In this document: positions 52,637 to 62,154 of the stretch, in pieces
Numbering within the stretch: position 1 is the stretch's first letter
How the letters are laid out: every line of letters starts with the position of its first letter
Origin: Virgibacillus_N oceani_A
Lineage (GTDB): Bacteria; Bacillota; Bacilli; Bacillales; Amphibacillaceae
NCBI GenBank assembly: GCA_041521345.1
Contig: JBGOHB010000001.1
Strand: one strand, 5' to 3'
DNA: 64,000 nt
Program-made: the position numbers and the translations under genes
Notes under the pieces: model-generated
Seen by the model: only the letters and a program-made list of their open reading frames with translations
What the model was told of the DNA's origin: nothing
Databases searched by the model: none

Positions 52637-55291
52637 CTACTTTTTCGTGAAGCCAAACAGTACAGTAGGAATTGCGCTCATTGCTCCAATAAATAACCAA
52701 TCTTTTAAACTCAATGCCGTAGTATGGAATATTGGCTGCATCGGTTCCCAATAAATAACGACCAATAGTAATAACAATGAAGATAGCACCGCGAATACTA
52801 GATACATATTTTCAAAAGGGTTTCGGGCGAACACGGATTTTTCGCTCCGACAGTCAAATACATGGATTAATTGAGCCATAACCAATGTAGTGAATGCTAC
52901 CGTTTGCCCATAAATCAGGTTGTCCGGATTATTTTGGTAAGCTGTCATGAATGCGATTAACGTAACAATTCCGATCAATAATCCGCGTGTAATAATCTTA
53001 TATCCAAGTCCTCTGGCAAAGATGCCTTCCATAGGATTTCTCGGTTTCTTTTTCATTACATCGCCTTCTGATTTATCCAGTCCCAGCGCCATAGCAGGAA
53101 GCCCATCTGTTACCAGATTAACCCAAAGTATTTGGACAGGCACAAGTGGTAAAGGCATAGCCAGCATCATGGCAAATAACATCACCAATATTTCCCCGAC
53201 ATTGGAGGCTAGCAAATATCTAATAAACTTCCGAATATTTTCGTATATATTGCGTCCTTCCTTTATGGCTGATTTTATCGTAGCAAAATTATCGTCCATT
53301 AAAATGAGAGAAGACGCCTCTTTCGTTACGTCTGTACCATTAATTCCCATGCTGATCCCGATGTTGCTTGCTTTAATGGCTGGGGCATCATTTACGCCAT
53401 CGCCAGTCATCGCAACGATATGTCCCTTGCTTTGAAAAGCTTTAACAATTTTTAACTTATGTTCAGGTGTTACCCTTGCAAAAACATACGTGTCATCAAT
53501 TACATTCTCCAATTGCTCTGTTGACATTTCATTGAGCTGATACCCTTCCAGCACCATTCCATTGTCAGGCAGGAGGTTTAGGTTTTGGGCAATTGCTTGG
53601 GCCGTTTTCACATGATCCCCGGTGATCATTACCGTTTTTATACCTGCTTCATTACATTCTTCGATAGCCGATTTCACTTCTTTTCTTGGCGGATCAATCA
53701 TTCCATACAATCCGACAAAGGTAAGGTCTTTTTCCAGAAAAGCAGTATTAAGGGAATCGTTTTTGGAGATCGGGCGCATTGCAATAGCTATTGTTCTTAA
53801 TGCTTTAGCAGCCATGCTGTCAATGGCTTGTTCAATTTCACTTTTATCCGTATCCTGCATTATCTTTCGTTCATTTTCGCACATTAAATATGCCGATCTC
53901 GGGAGAAGCACATCGGGTGCACCCTTTGTAATTAAAAAACGCATTCCGTTCTCATCTTCCATAACGACACTCATCCGCTTTCGATCAGAATCAAACGGTA
54001 TTTCCTTTATTATTTGATACCCTCCACTGGAATCCGCTGTTAAACCAAGTTTTCTGGCTGCAATTAATAGCGCACCCTCTGTCGGATCCCCATCAATGTT
54101 GTATTTTCCCTTCTTCACCATTAAAGAGGCATTATTACACATCATTCCATATAAAAGCATAGATTCCAGATTAGGGAAGTTTTCATCCAATTTTTTTCTT
54201 TCCAGAAAATAATCGCCCCGTAAATCATAACCATCGCCTGAAACATAGATTTTTTTCCTATTTAAATACAACTCTTTGACTGTCATTTGATTTTCTGTCA
54301 TCGTTCCTGTTTTATCTGAACATATAACAGATGCACAACCAAGTGTTTCCACTGCCGACAGTTTACGAACGATCGCCTTTTTTCGGATCATTCGCTGGAC
54401 ACCCAATGATAATGCTACCGTAACAATTGCCGGAAGTCCTTCAGGTATGGCTGCAACGGCTAATGACACACCTGCTAAAAACATATTGTAAATTGAATGT
54501 CCCTGCAGTACACCAAGTACAACAACGAGAGCAGTCAATAATAAAGCAACACCGATTAGTATTTTTCCAAGTTCGGCCAATTTCCGCTCAAGTGGAGTTA
54601 TGACTTTTTTGGTATTCACCATCAGCGAAGCGATTTGACCCATTACAGTATTCATACCCGTACCGACAACAATACCTACACCTGACCCCCGGGTGACCAA
54701 CGTCCCCATGAATCCCATATTCACTTGGTCCTGTGCATCCAGATTATCTCTTGTTATGGCAGTTGCATGCTTCATGACCGGAAGTGATTCACCGGTTAAA
54801 GCGGATTCCTCTGTTTCCATGCTGTTTGATTGTATAATCCTTATATCAGCAGGAACTCGGTCTCCACTATTAACTTTTATAATGTCCCCGACGACCACTT
54901 CCTTGGACAATCGCTTTTCCCATTTTCCATTACGCAGTACATTGGCCATTGGCGCTGATAATTCTTTTAATTTTTCCATCGAATTTTCAGCTTTTTGTTC
55001 CTGGAAAAACCCGATAAATCCATTAATTAGAACAATCACCATGATGGCAATGGCATCAATATACTCTCCAAGGAGCCCAGCTATTAACGTTGCTGCCAAC
55101 AAGACCAATACCATAAAATCCTGAAATTGCTTTAAAAATATTAACCATCTGGAAGGCTTCTTTTGTGCTATTAAAGTGTTTTCGCCGTATTGTTTTCGTC
55201 TTTGATTTACCTGTTTAGCATTCAGTCCTTTAGTTGAGGCTACATGCAACTTTTGTTCTATTCCTTCTACATCCAATTGATACCATTTCAT
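52637..55291 (-). CDS. yloB: P-type Ca2+-transporting ATPase (YloB)
   Basis: SERCA-like calcium pump. The start at 55291 (MKWYQLDVEG) follows GGAGG by 8 nt; an adjacent ATG three bases upstream is possible. 884 residues. N-terminal cation ATPase domain, membrane pairs around 55-100 and 240-300, the PEGLP motif (AAIPEGLPAIVTVAL) in M4, phosphorylation site SDKTGTMTENQ, KGAPDVLL in the nucleotide domain, TGDGVNDAPAIK hinge, and six C-terminal membrane segments. In B. subtilis YloB is expressed during sporulation and aids spore heat resistance; that role is inferred here. Confidence 0.96.
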   Translation of the reverse strand: MKWYQLDVEGIEQKLHVASTKGLNAKQVNQRRKQYGENTLIAQKKPSRWLIFLKQFQDFMVLVLLAATLIAGLLGEYIDAIAIMVIVLINGFIGFFQEQKAENSMEKLKELSAPMANVLRNGKWEKRLSKEVVVGDIIKVNSGDRVPADIRIIQSNSMETEESALTGESLPVMKHATAITRDNLDAQDQVNMGFMGTLVTRGSGVGIVVGTGMNTVMGQIASLMVNTKKVITPLERKLAELGKILIGVALLLTALVVVLGVLQGHSIYNMFLAGVSLAVAAIPEGLPAIVTVALSLGVQRMIRKKAIVRKLSAVETLGCASVICSDKTGTMTENQMTVKELYLNRKKIYVSGDGYDLRGDYFLERKKLDENFPNLESMLLYGMMCNNASLMVKKGKYNIDGDPTEGALLIAARKLGLTADSSGGYQIIKEIPFDSDRKRMSVVMEDENGMRFLITKGAPDVLLPRSAYLMCENERKIMQDTDKSEIEQAIDSMAAKALRTIAIAMRPISKNDSLNTAFLEKDLTFVGLYGMIDPPRKEVKSAIEECNEAGIKTVMITGDHVKTAQAIAQNLNLLPDNGMVLEGYQLNEMSTEQLENVIDDTYVFARVTPEHKLKIVKAFQSKGHIVAMTGDGVNDAPAIKASNIGISMGINGTDVTKEASSLILMDDNFATIKSAIKEGRNIYENIRKFIRYLLASNVGEILVMLFAMMLAMPLPLVPVQILWVNLVTDGLPAMALGLDKSEGDVMKKKPRNPMEGIFARGLGYKIITRGLLIGIVTLIAFMTAYQNNPDNLIYGQTVAFTTLVMAQLIHVFDCRSEKSVFARNPFENMYLVFAVLSSLLLLLVVIYWEPMQPIFHTTALSLKDWLFIGAMSAIPTVLFGFTKK

Positions 55292-55409
55292 CATACATTC
55301 CTCCAAATAAGCACTGTTACAGCATGATACATCCGGTTTTACTCCATTCCACAGCTAGGCTTGTAATAAGTTGTTTATAATATCTATGCAGACTTGTCCG
55401 GAAAAATGC

Positions 55410-55415
55410 TATAAT
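55410..55415 (+). promoter_or_regulatory. Candidate extended -10 of rqcH
   Basis: TATAAT preceded by TGC (extended -10), 18 nt before the rqcH ATG; it would give a very short leader. A second TATAAT lies at 55376-55381. No good -35 for either. Confidence 0.35.
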
Positions 55416-55433
55416 TGCCGAAGAGGTGATTCT

Positions 55434-57143
55434 ATGCCATTTGATGGTATCGTAACTCGGGCAATAACAGAGGAATTGAAGCAAGAACTTATACCGGGAA
55501 AAATTACAAAGATATATCAGCCAACATCAACAGAACTAATTTTTACAATTCGAAGCAAAGGGAAAAACCATTCATTGCTTTTTTCCATCCATCCAACCTA
55601 TGCCCGTTTTCATATAACGGAAGAAAAGTTTAAAAACCCTAAAGAGGCACCAATGTTTTGTATGGTGCTCAGGAAACATTTGATGGGCGCTCAACTAATA
55701 GAAATAGAACAATATGGTATGGAACGAATCATTTCTTTTCATGTACAGGCGAGAAATGAAATTGGTGATATTTCCAATAAAACAATGATGGTGGAACTGA
55801 TGGGAAAGCATAGTAATTTAATGCTTTTAAATGGTGATAATATGATCATCGACAGTTTAAAACATGTTTCCATGTCCCAGAATAGGCACCGGACCATATT
55901 ACCTGGAAACACATATGTACTGCCGCCAATGCAAGAAAAACTGGATCCTTTGGATATTGACGGTGAACAATTCATTCGGAAGCTCGATTTCAATGCAGGT
56001 AAAATCGAAGGACAAATCGTAAGTCACTTTGTCGGTTTTTCTCCTTTTATTGCTAAAGAAATTGTCTACCGGGCGAAATTGGGGAATGCCACCGTGTACA
56101 TGGATAAATTTATGGAATTACAGCATCTGATTAAAACAAATAACTATGAACCTGCTATTTACCGAAATGACAAAGAAAACTTTCACGTTATTCCTATGAC
56201 ATCGTTATCCGGTGAGACAGAAACTTTTTCTTCCGTCAGTATGATGCTGGATCAATTTTTCTCAGGAAAAGCAGAACGAGACCGGGTAAAACAGCAGACA
56301 AAAGATCTTTATCGTTTTATTAAAAATGAAAAAGATAAAAATATCCGTAAAATGAAAAAGCATCGGCAAACATTGAAGAAAGCGGAAAATAAAGATCATT
56401 ATCAAAAAATGGGTGAACTATTGACCGCACATATGCACCTTGTCTCACATGGTGATTCACAGGTAATAGTAACTGACTATTATGACCCTGATCAAAATGA
56501 ACTGACCATAGATTTAAATCCAAATAAGACACCAAGTGAAAATGCGCAAAACTATTACAAGACATATCAAAAATTAAAGACATCAAAAGCGATTATTGAG
56601 AAGGAAATAATTAAAACGAAAAGAGAAATTGCGTATTTCGAGCAGCTGGCGCAGCAAATAGAAGTGGCCAATATGGAAGACATTGAAGAAATTCGGGAAG
56701 AGCTTCGGGAAGAAGGATATTTGAAAAAACAAGTCAAACGCAAAAAAGGGAAAAACAAACCCTTAAAACCTGTACCGGAAAAATATACTGCGTCAGATGG
56801 AACAGCAATCCTGGTAGGGAAAAACAATAAGCAAAATGAATATGTCACAACAAAACTGGCACATAAAGAGGATATTTGGCTGCATACGAAGGATATCCCC
56901 GGGTCCCATGTAATTATACGGTCCGATGATCCTTCCGAAGAAACATTAATGGAAGCAGCCGTGATTGCCGCCTTTTACAGTAAATCACAGCAATCCTCCT
57001 CTGTTCCTGTAGACTATACGAAAGTAAAAAATGTAAAAAAACCAAATGGAGCAAAACCGGGTTATGTCATTTACGATAATCAAAAAACTGTCTTTGTAAC
57101 ACCGGATAAAAAGACAGTTGATTTATTAAAAGATGAAAAATGA
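55434..57143 (+). CDS. rqcH: RqcH (NFACT / fibronectin-binding A) ribosome quality control protein
   Basis: Binds stalled 50S subunits and adds alanine tails to incomplete chains. The start at 55434 (MPFDGIVTRAITEELKQEL) has GAGGTG 7 nt upstream; the ORF opens 21 codons earlier. 569 residues. NFACT-N domain (about 1-190), HhH part, a central coiled coil (about 285-440, with KMKKHRQTLKKAENKDHYQK) and the C-terminal NFACT-R domain with DIWLHTKDIPGSHVII and PGYVIYDNQKTVFVTP. It is divergent from yloB, as in B. subtilis. Confidence 0.97.
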   Translation: MPFDGIVTRAITEELKQELIPGKITKIYQPTSTELIFTIRSKGKNHSLLFSIHPTYARFHITEEKFKNPKEAPMFCMVLRKHLMGAQLIEIEQYGMERIISFHVQARNEIGDISNKTMMVELMGKHSNLMLLNGDNMIIDSLKHVSMSQNRHRTILPGNTYVLPPMQEKLDPLDIDGEQFIRKLDFNAGKIEGQIVSHFVGFSPFIAKEIVYRAKLGNATVYMDKFMELQHLIKTNNYEPAIYRNDKENFHVIPMTSLSGETETFSSVSMMLDQFFSGKAERDRVKQQTKDLYRFIKNEKDKNIRKMKKHRQTLKKAENKDHYQKMGELLTAHMHLVSHGDSQVIVTDYYDPDQNELTIDLNPNKTPSENAQNYYKTYQKLKTSKAIIEKEIIKTKREIAYFEQLAQQIEVANMEDIEEIREELREEGYLKKQVKRKKGKNKPLKPVPEKYTASDGTAILVGKNNKQNEYVTTKLAHKEDIWLHTKDIPGSHVIIRSDDPSEETLMEAAVIAAFYSKSQQSSSVPVDYTKVKNVKKPNGAKPGYVIYDNQKTVFVTPDKKTVDLLKDEK

Positions 57144-57257
57144 ATGGGCTCACACAAAAAAAGCATATGTTTTATCGTTACTTAGCGCTTTTTATGCTGT
57201 ATTACCATTACAGAACAATTTGGATTTTGAACAACATAATGGGGCTTTTCACTTTCG

Positions 57258-57345
57258 AGGTACACGATCGCTAAAAACGCCAGCATCCTGGGACTGCGTT
57301 ACAATGGTACCTCGCAGCCCCCGGATGTTGCGACTTAGCTAAACC
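57258..57345. repeat. Intergenic hairpin element downstream of rqcH
   Basis: A GC-richer block between rqcH and ohr. It has an imperfect 15-bp hairpin CATCCTGGGACTGCG / CGCAGCCCCCGGATG around a 14-nt loop and an outer pair CGAGGTAC / GTACCTCG. It shares TCCTGGGACT with the element at about 8394. There is no U-run, so it is not a standard terminator. Confidence 0.4.
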
Positions 57346-57403
57346 GGTCCTTTGTACCCTCTTTATTGAACACGTATTTATATTTTTTCTTATAGTCATA
57401 AGA

Positions 57404-57425
57404 GATAATCCAACGAAGGATTATC
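57404..57425 (-). terminator. Hairpin at the end of ohr
   Basis: Perfect 8-bp stem GATAATCC / GGATTATC, 6-nt loop. It overlaps the ohr stop codon. The U-run is weak. Confidence 0.45.
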
Positions 57426-57852
57426 CCCTGATTTCTACTGCTTTCGGATTTAATTTTACCTCTATATTTCCTCTTGTTGCTTTTGAATACGGGCAAACCT
57501 GATGTGCTTCTTCAGCTAGATCTCTGGCTTCCTCCGGGCTTACTCCATTTATTTGTATATTTAATTGAACACCAATTTTGGAACCACCGTCTTCTTCATC
57601 CTTCATAAAATCAACCTCTGCTGTTGTTTCCGAATCAATACTCTTTCTTTTCTTGGAAGCGACTAAATTCAAGGCACCATCAAAGCAAGCAGCATACCCT
57701 GCTGCGAATAATTCTTCCGGATTTGTTCCGCTATCTGAAGGATTATTCGCCGGATTTACCAGGTTCATATCTATGTTCCCATTACTTGATTTCACATTTC
57801 CTTCCCTGCCGCCTTTTGCAGTGGCACTGCTTGTAAAAATTACCTCACTCAT
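57421..57852 (-). CDS. ohr: Organic hydroperoxide resistance protein Ohr
   Basis: OsmC-family thiol peroxidase that reduces organic hydroperoxides with lipoyl partners. 143 residues. The two catalytic cysteines lie in the segments AAGYAACFDGALNL (C56) and HQVCPYSKATRGNI (C120); the partner arginine is R16 in KGGREGN. TNPEELFAAGYAACF is the family hallmark. No OhrR regulator is adjacent in this window; the neighbour is a LysR-type gene. Confidence 0.96.
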   Translation of the reverse strand: MSEVIFTSSATAKGGREGNVKSSNGNIDMNLVNPANNPSDSGTNPEELFAAGYAACFDGALNLVASKKRKSIDSETTAEVDFMKDEEDGGSKIGVQLNIQINGVSPEEARDLAEEAHQVCPYSKATRGNIEVKLNPKAVEIRG

Positions 57853-57946
57853 CGAAACACTCCTTTTTATTGTGTATCAATAGTATTCCTTGTATTTCGG
57901 CTCGTAAAACATCATAAAAAAAGAATCTTCTTGCAAACAATGAAAT

Positions 57947-58822
57947 TTAATCTATCTGATGTTCCAAAAATGACTGACTATTCAAAGCATCAATAAAATG
58001 ATTCACTTGCGGCAGTTCCCTCACCCCTTCCTGATAACAAAGCCAGGTTGCTCTTGTAACAGGCTCCCCGTTTAACTGAAGTGGTAAATGTGGATAATCT
58101 TTTTTCATGGAATCAGATACACTTTCAGGCAATACCGCCATCCCAAGCCCTTGTTTCATAAGTTGTTTACATGTTTCAATCTGATCTACTGTGATTGTCT
58201 TCATTGGCTTAATATGCACCTGGTGATGATATAGCCAATTATCTACCAATTCATGCATACTGTCATCACTGTTAAATGCAATTAATGGTCTTTCTTTCAT
58301 TTTGCTTTCAGGAAAAGGCTCTGTATCAAAAATGTAAAGTGGGTCATCAAACAAACGGGTGCACTTGCTCTCTTTCAGTTTTTCCCCGCGAATAATACAT
58401 ACGTGATATTTCTTATGATGTTGTTTTATATCTTCACTAATGCCAGTTACAAGGTCAATGGCAACCTTTGGGTAACGATTGGTAAATTCCCCTAAAATAG
58501 TTGGAATAAAACGCTGGCTGATCAGTGAAGAACAGGCAATCGACAATGTCCCCTGCACCTCTTCACTGGATTGTGCAAGCCGGTTATTCATTTCTTTTTC
58601 ATTTTCAATCACATTTGCAGCATGTTTTAAAATCAGTTCCCCGGCTGGTGTCGGTATTAGCCGTTTAGGCGTCCGAATAAATATCATTCTGTCAAAGTAA
58701 TCCTCAATAGACTTTAAACGCTGGGTCACCGCAGGCTGTGAAATAAGCACTGCTTTAGCAGCGCCCCTGATTGTACCGACTTCATTCAATTTTAACAGCA
58801 ATATATAATCGTCTATTCTCAT
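57947..58822 (-). CDS. LysR-type transcriptional regulator
   Basis: 291 residues. N-terminal winged helix-turn-helix (about 1-65: KLNEVGTIRGAAKAVLISQPAVTQRLKSIEDYF) and a C-terminal effector domain (about 90-280). The ligand is unknown. AAGGA precedes the ATG. It is divergent from the methyltransferase gene at 58931 across about 110 nt, a common layout in which the regulator controls the divergent neighbour. The specific family member is not identified. Confidence 0.93.
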   Translation of the reverse strand: MRIDDYILLLKLNEVGTIRGAAKAVLISQPAVTQRLKSIEDYFDRMIFIRTPKRLIPTPAGELILKHAANVIENEKEMNNRLAQSSEEVQGTLSIACSSLISQRFIPTILGEFTNRYPKVAIDLVTGISEDIKQHHKKYHVCIIRGEKLKESKCTRLFDDPLYIFDTEPFPESKMKERPLIAFNSDDSMHELVDNWLYHHQVHIKPMKTITVDQIETCKQLMKQGLGMAVLPESVSDSMKKDYPHLPLQLNGEPVTRATWLCYQEGVRELPQVNHFIDALNSQSFLEHQID

Positions 58823-58846
58823 ATTAATCTTCCTTCGATAAGTATT

Positions 58847-58865
58847 AGTTATTACTATTAATTAT
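58847..58865. promoter_or_regulatory. Candidate LysR-type binding site
   Basis: ATTAGTTATTACTATTAAT in the divergent gap has LysR-like T-N11-A symmetry (ATTA ... TAAT). Inference from position and symmetry only. Confidence 0.3.
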
Positions 58866-58930
58866 AAACTACTATTTTACTTATTGCATCAATAAACATA
58901 TGATATACATAAAGGGAGAGGATGGTAAGT

Positions 58931-59695
58931 ATGTCAGGAAAAAAAGATGTGAAAAATGTTTTTACAAAAAATAGAAAAGCATATGTATCGAGCAGTACCC
59001 ATCGCAATAGCAGGGATTTAACGTTGTTAACCGAATGGCTGAATCCGAATTCCGATATGGTTGCATTAGATATTGCAACAGGCGGCGGCCATACAGCAAA
59101 ACGGCTCTCACCATATGTCAATAGAGTAATTGCTACAGATATAACAAAGGATATGCTGGAAAATACAGCAGCGTATCTGTCTGGATATTCAAATATTGAT
59201 TATATCATTGCAGATGCAGAGCACCTGCCATTTTTGAATCACACCTTTGATATTGTAACCTGCCGGATCGCTGCACATCATTTTCCCAATCCTGACCAGT
59301 TCATTCTTGAAGTAAAGCGAGTATTAAAGGAAAAGGGGAAGTTTTTACTGATAGATAATATCGCACCTGCCAATGAAAAATATGATTTATTTATTAACAG
59401 CTTGGAAAAAATCCGCGATTACAGTCATGATCGTTCCCTTAGAATAAATGAATGGAAAAAGTTTTTTTCAGAAAATAAACTGGAGATCCTGCAGGAACAA
59501 AAGAGAAAAAAAACATTGCCCTATGAAGAATGGGTCAATCGTACGTTGGACGATGAAGAAGATCAAAAACAAGTAGAACAGTTTATGACAAGCGCTTCAG
59601 AAGACATTAAACATTATTATAAAATAAAAATGGAAGAAGGAAAAATTCAACATTTTACGATTGATGAATGGATGGTTCTATGTACCCGTAACTAA
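58931..59695 (+). CDS. Class I SAM-dependent methyltransferase
   Basis: 254 residues from the ATG at 58931; an ATG nine bases upstream lies too close to the GGGAGAGG ribosome site. Rossmann fold with motif I ALDIATGGGHTAKRL (about 44-58), motif II ATDITKDML, DAEHLPFLNHTFDIVTCRIAAHHF and the post-motif LKEKGKFLLIDNIAPAN. Similar to the UbiE/YcgJ-type family of B. subtilis. Substrate not known. It is divergent from a LysR regulator that may control it. Confidence 0.92.
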   Translation: MSGKKDVKNVFTKNRKAYVSSSTHRNSRDLTLLTEWLNPNSDMVALDIATGGGHTAKRLSPYVNRVIATDITKDMLENTAAYLSGYSNIDYIIADAEHLPFLNHTFDIVTCRIAAHHFPNPDQFILEVKRVLKEKGKFLLIDNIAPANEKYDLFINSLEKIRDYSHDRSLRINEWKKFFSENKLEILQEQKRKKTLPYEEWVNRTLDDEEDQKQVEQFMTSASEDIKHYYKIKMEEGKIQHFTIDEWMVLCTRN

Positions 59696-59915
59696 TATTA
59701 AACATGGCTGTGCCATATCTATAATAATCCTCTCTAAATACAAACAATCCCCCGGCAAAGTAGATACCTAGAAAACGACCAAAGGTAGTGATCGGTGCTG
59801 CACTTATACCCGGGGGCGTGAAAGCGAAATATATTTCCGGAGATGGCTTTATGTTTTCATTATTATTGATTCGAATTATCTTTGATAAAATACGCTTGCC
59901 CCAGTCTTCTTTCAT
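59655..59915 (-). CDS. Doubtful small ORF between pyrE and the methyltransferase gene
   Basis: 86 codons, running into the 3' end of the convergent methyltransferase gene. It has an aromatic- and Gly-rich middle (FGRFLGIYFAGGLFVFRED) that could insert in a membrane. No ribosome site is visible before the ATG and I do not recognise it. It may be a chance reading frame. Confidence 0.15.
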   Translation of the reverse strand: MKEDWGKRILSKIIRINNNENIKPSPEIYFAFTPPGISAAPITTFGRFLGIYFAGGLFVFREDYYRYGTAMFNISYGYIEPSIHQS

Positions 59916-59931
59916 ATTGATATAATTTCAA

Positions 59932-60546
59932 TTACCATTCATTTCTCCATGCAAGTAATTGGTCTTTATCTTTCACGGTTAATCTTCCATCCGCTGTTAA
60001 AACATCTATTAATTGATCAAAATTGGTAATCGTCTTCAGGTCTAAATTTTCTTCGGAAAAAGCTTTTACCGACTTCTGCAGTGCATAGGTGAAAATGGCA
60101 AATACACCAGTAACTTCCAAACCTGCCCCTTTTAACGCTTTTGCTGCATCGATCGATGATCCACCGGTGGAAATGAGATCTTCAATAACCAGCACCTTCT
60201 GCCCCTTATTTACTTCTCCTTCAATTTGATTTCCTTTGCCATGTCCCTTTGGTTTAGAGCGGACATATACCATAGGTAACTCGAGTGTGTCTGCAAGCCA
60301 TGCAGCGTGAGGAATTCCTGCGGTCGCACAGCCTGCAATAATATCAGGTTTTTCCGCTTGCTTTTCAAGGAGCTCAACAAAGGCATTCGTTATTTTCTTT
60401 CGTATAGGCGGATGGGACATTGTTAAACGATTATCACAGTAAATAGGTGATTTGATACCGGAAGTCCATGTAAAATAATGATCTGGATTTATCTGAACGG
60501 CTTTTATATTTAGTAAGTCCCTTGCAACTTCATATTGTAAGGCCAT
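59932..60546 (-). CDS. pyrE: Orotate phosphoribosyltransferase
   Basis: Joins orotate to PRPP to form OMP. 204 residues, with the PRPP loop VLVIEDLISTGGSSIDAAKAL (about 114-134) and the catalytic-loop segment RSKPKGHGKGNQIEG. It overlaps pyrF by 17 nt, giving the final gene of the pyr operon. Confidence 0.98.
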   Translation of the reverse strand: MALQYEVARDLLNIKAVQINPDHYFTWTSGIKSPIYCDNRLTMSHPPIRKKITNAFVELLEKQAEKPDIIAGCATAGIPHAAWLADTLELPMVYVRSKPKGHGKGNQIEGEVNKGQKVLVIEDLISTGGSSIDAAKALKGAGLEVTGVFAIFTYALQKSVKAFSEENLDLKTITNFDQLIDVLTADGRLTVKDKDQLLAWRNEW

Positions 60547-61243
60547 ATTCCCACTCCTTTAACGCTTCTATATAGCTTTGATGCGGATGCTTGGACTTTG
60601 TAATACTTCTGCCGATCACAAGCATGTCCGACCCATTTTCCCGAGCAAATGCCGGTGTAGCGATCCGTTTCTGATCATGCTGGTCTGTTTTTTCCAGACG
60701 AATCCCGGGGGTTACCGTCAAAAAACCGGAATTGCATTTCTCCTTAATCAATCTGGCTTCATGCACGGAACAAACCACACCATCTGCCTCGCTATTTTCT
60801 GCCATAGATGCCAGATGCACGGCATTACCGCTCAGACTGCCAGGTAATAAAAGCTCTTTATTCATTGATTCTTCATCCATGGAAGTGAGGATCGTAACAG
60901 CAATTAATTTAACATCATGGTTTCCCGAAGCTTTTAATAATCCTTCTTTCGCCCGTTTTATCATTTCGCTTCCACCTAGAGCATGCACATTTATGATATC
61001 TACTTCCAGTTTTGCCAGGTTTTCCATCGCTCGCATTACCGTGGTCGGAATATCATGCAATTTTAAATCAAGAAAGACAGGATGATTATTTTCTTTTAAT
61101 TTTTCTATAATTTGCGGACCTTCCCGGTAAAACAGTTCCATTCCAACTTTCACTGGAACACCTTGAAGTTTATTCTCCATCAGGAACTGTTCCGTTTCTT
61201 GCCAATCAGGAAAATCCAGTGCCAGAAAGACAAAGTGATTCAT
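60530..61243 (-). CDS. pyrF: Orotidine 5'-phosphate decarboxylase
   Basis: Final step to UMP. 237-residue TIM barrel. The catalytic DxKxxD set is in VFLDLKLHDIPTTV (about 57-70), with LALDFPD at the start and VTPGIRLE and GRSITKSKHP for phosphate binding. Overlaps pyrD by 4 nt and pyrE by 17 nt, so it is translated in a coupled series. Confidence 0.98.
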   Translation of the reverse strand: MNHFVFLALDFPDWQETEQFLMENKLQGVPVKVGMELFYREGPQIIEKLKENNHPVFLDLKLHDIPTTVMRAMENLAKLEVDIINVHALGGSEMIKRAKEGLLKASGNHDVKLIAVTILTSMDEESMNKELLLPGSLSGNAVHLASMAENSEADGVVCSVHEARLIKEKCNSGFLTVTPGIRLEKTDQHDQKRIATPAFARENGSDMLVIGRSITKSKHPHQSYIEALKEWEYGLTI

Positions 61244-62154
61244 GATGCAATCCCCTTTCCGATAACTTCTTGTATGGATTTAAATCCATACCTCTGCAGT
61301 GCTGCCGGCAGATCATCAATAATTTCCGAACAAGCAAATGGATTTTGAAAATTTACAGTGCCGATTGCTGTTGCACTCGCACCAGCAAGCAGAAACTCAA
61401 CGACATCTTCTGCACTAGTAATCCCGCCCATCCCAATAATTGGAATGGAAACAGCCTGCTTTACATCATAAATCATTCTTACGGCAACCGGTTTAATGGC
61501 CGGTCCGGATAATCCGCCGGTTTTATTGGCGAGTAAAGGACGGTTACTAGGCAGATGAATTTGCATTCCGGTGATTGTATTTATCATGGTGAGACCATCT
61601 GCTCCAGCTCTCTCTACTGCCTTTGCCATTTCCACAATGTTACTTACATTAGGTGACAGCTTTACATAAACAGGTAATTTGCTTACCTTCTTCACTTTTT
61701 CCGTGACTTCTGCAGCCATCGCCGGGTCTGTTCCAAATTGAATACCGCCTTCCTTTACATTTGGACAGGAAATATTCAGTTCCAAGGCACTCACCTGATT
61801 TGTTTTATTAAAGCTTTCAGCTACCTTTTCATACTCCTCCAATGTACTTCCAGCGACATTGGCAATAATCGGAACATTGTAACCGGCAAGAAAAGGGACT
61901 TCCGTTTCTATAATTTTTTCCACACCGGGATTTTGCAGTCCGATAGCATTCAGCATTCCTGAAGCCGTTTCTGCTACCCTTGGTGTATCATTGCCAAAAC
62001 GTTCTTTACCTGTTGCAGCTTTCATGATCACTGCCCCTAGTCGCCCCAGATCATAAAATTCACTGTATTCGCGGCCAAAGCCAAAGCAGCCTGAAGCAGG
62101 CATGATTGGATTTTTCAGGTTTAAACCCGGCAGTTGAATGGATAAATCTGTCAT
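61240..62154 (-). CDS. pyrD: Dihydroorotate dehydrogenase B, catalytic subunit
   Basis: NAD-linked class 1B enzyme that oxidises dihydroorotate with PyrK. 304 residues, FMN barrel with NPIMPASGCFGFG, the catalytic cysteine in LNISCPNVKEGG (about 135), GGLSGPAIKP and GMGGITSAEDVVEFLLAGASA. Overlaps pyrK by 4 nt. Confidence 0.98.
   Translation of the reverse strand: MTDLSIQLPGLNLKNPIMPASGCFGFGREYSEFYDLGRLGAVIMKAATGKERFGNDTPRVAETASGMLNAIGLQNPGVEKIIETEVPFLAGYNVPIIANVAGSTLEEYEKVAESFNKTNQVSALELNISCPNVKEGGIQFGTDPAMAAEVTEKVKKVSKLPVYVKLSPNVSNIVEMAKAVERAGADGLTMINTITGMQIHLPSNRPLLANKTGGLSGPAIKPVAVRMIYDVKQAVSIPIIGMGGITSAEDVVEFLLAGASATAIGTVNFQNPFACSEIIDDLPAALQRYGFKSIQEVIGKGIAS

Noticed and set aside
52947..53435. 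162-codon plus-strand ORF opposite the Ca2+ ATPase gene
   Set aside because: Antisense shadow of a highly conserved gene.
57133..57342. 69-codon plus-strand ORF after rqcH
   Set aside because: It overlaps the rqcH end and reads through the hairpin element; no convincing ribosome site or family.
57258..57345. Terminator of rqcH
   Set aside because: The hairpin is imperfect and lies more than 100 nt after the stop with no U-run; listed as a repeat-like element instead.
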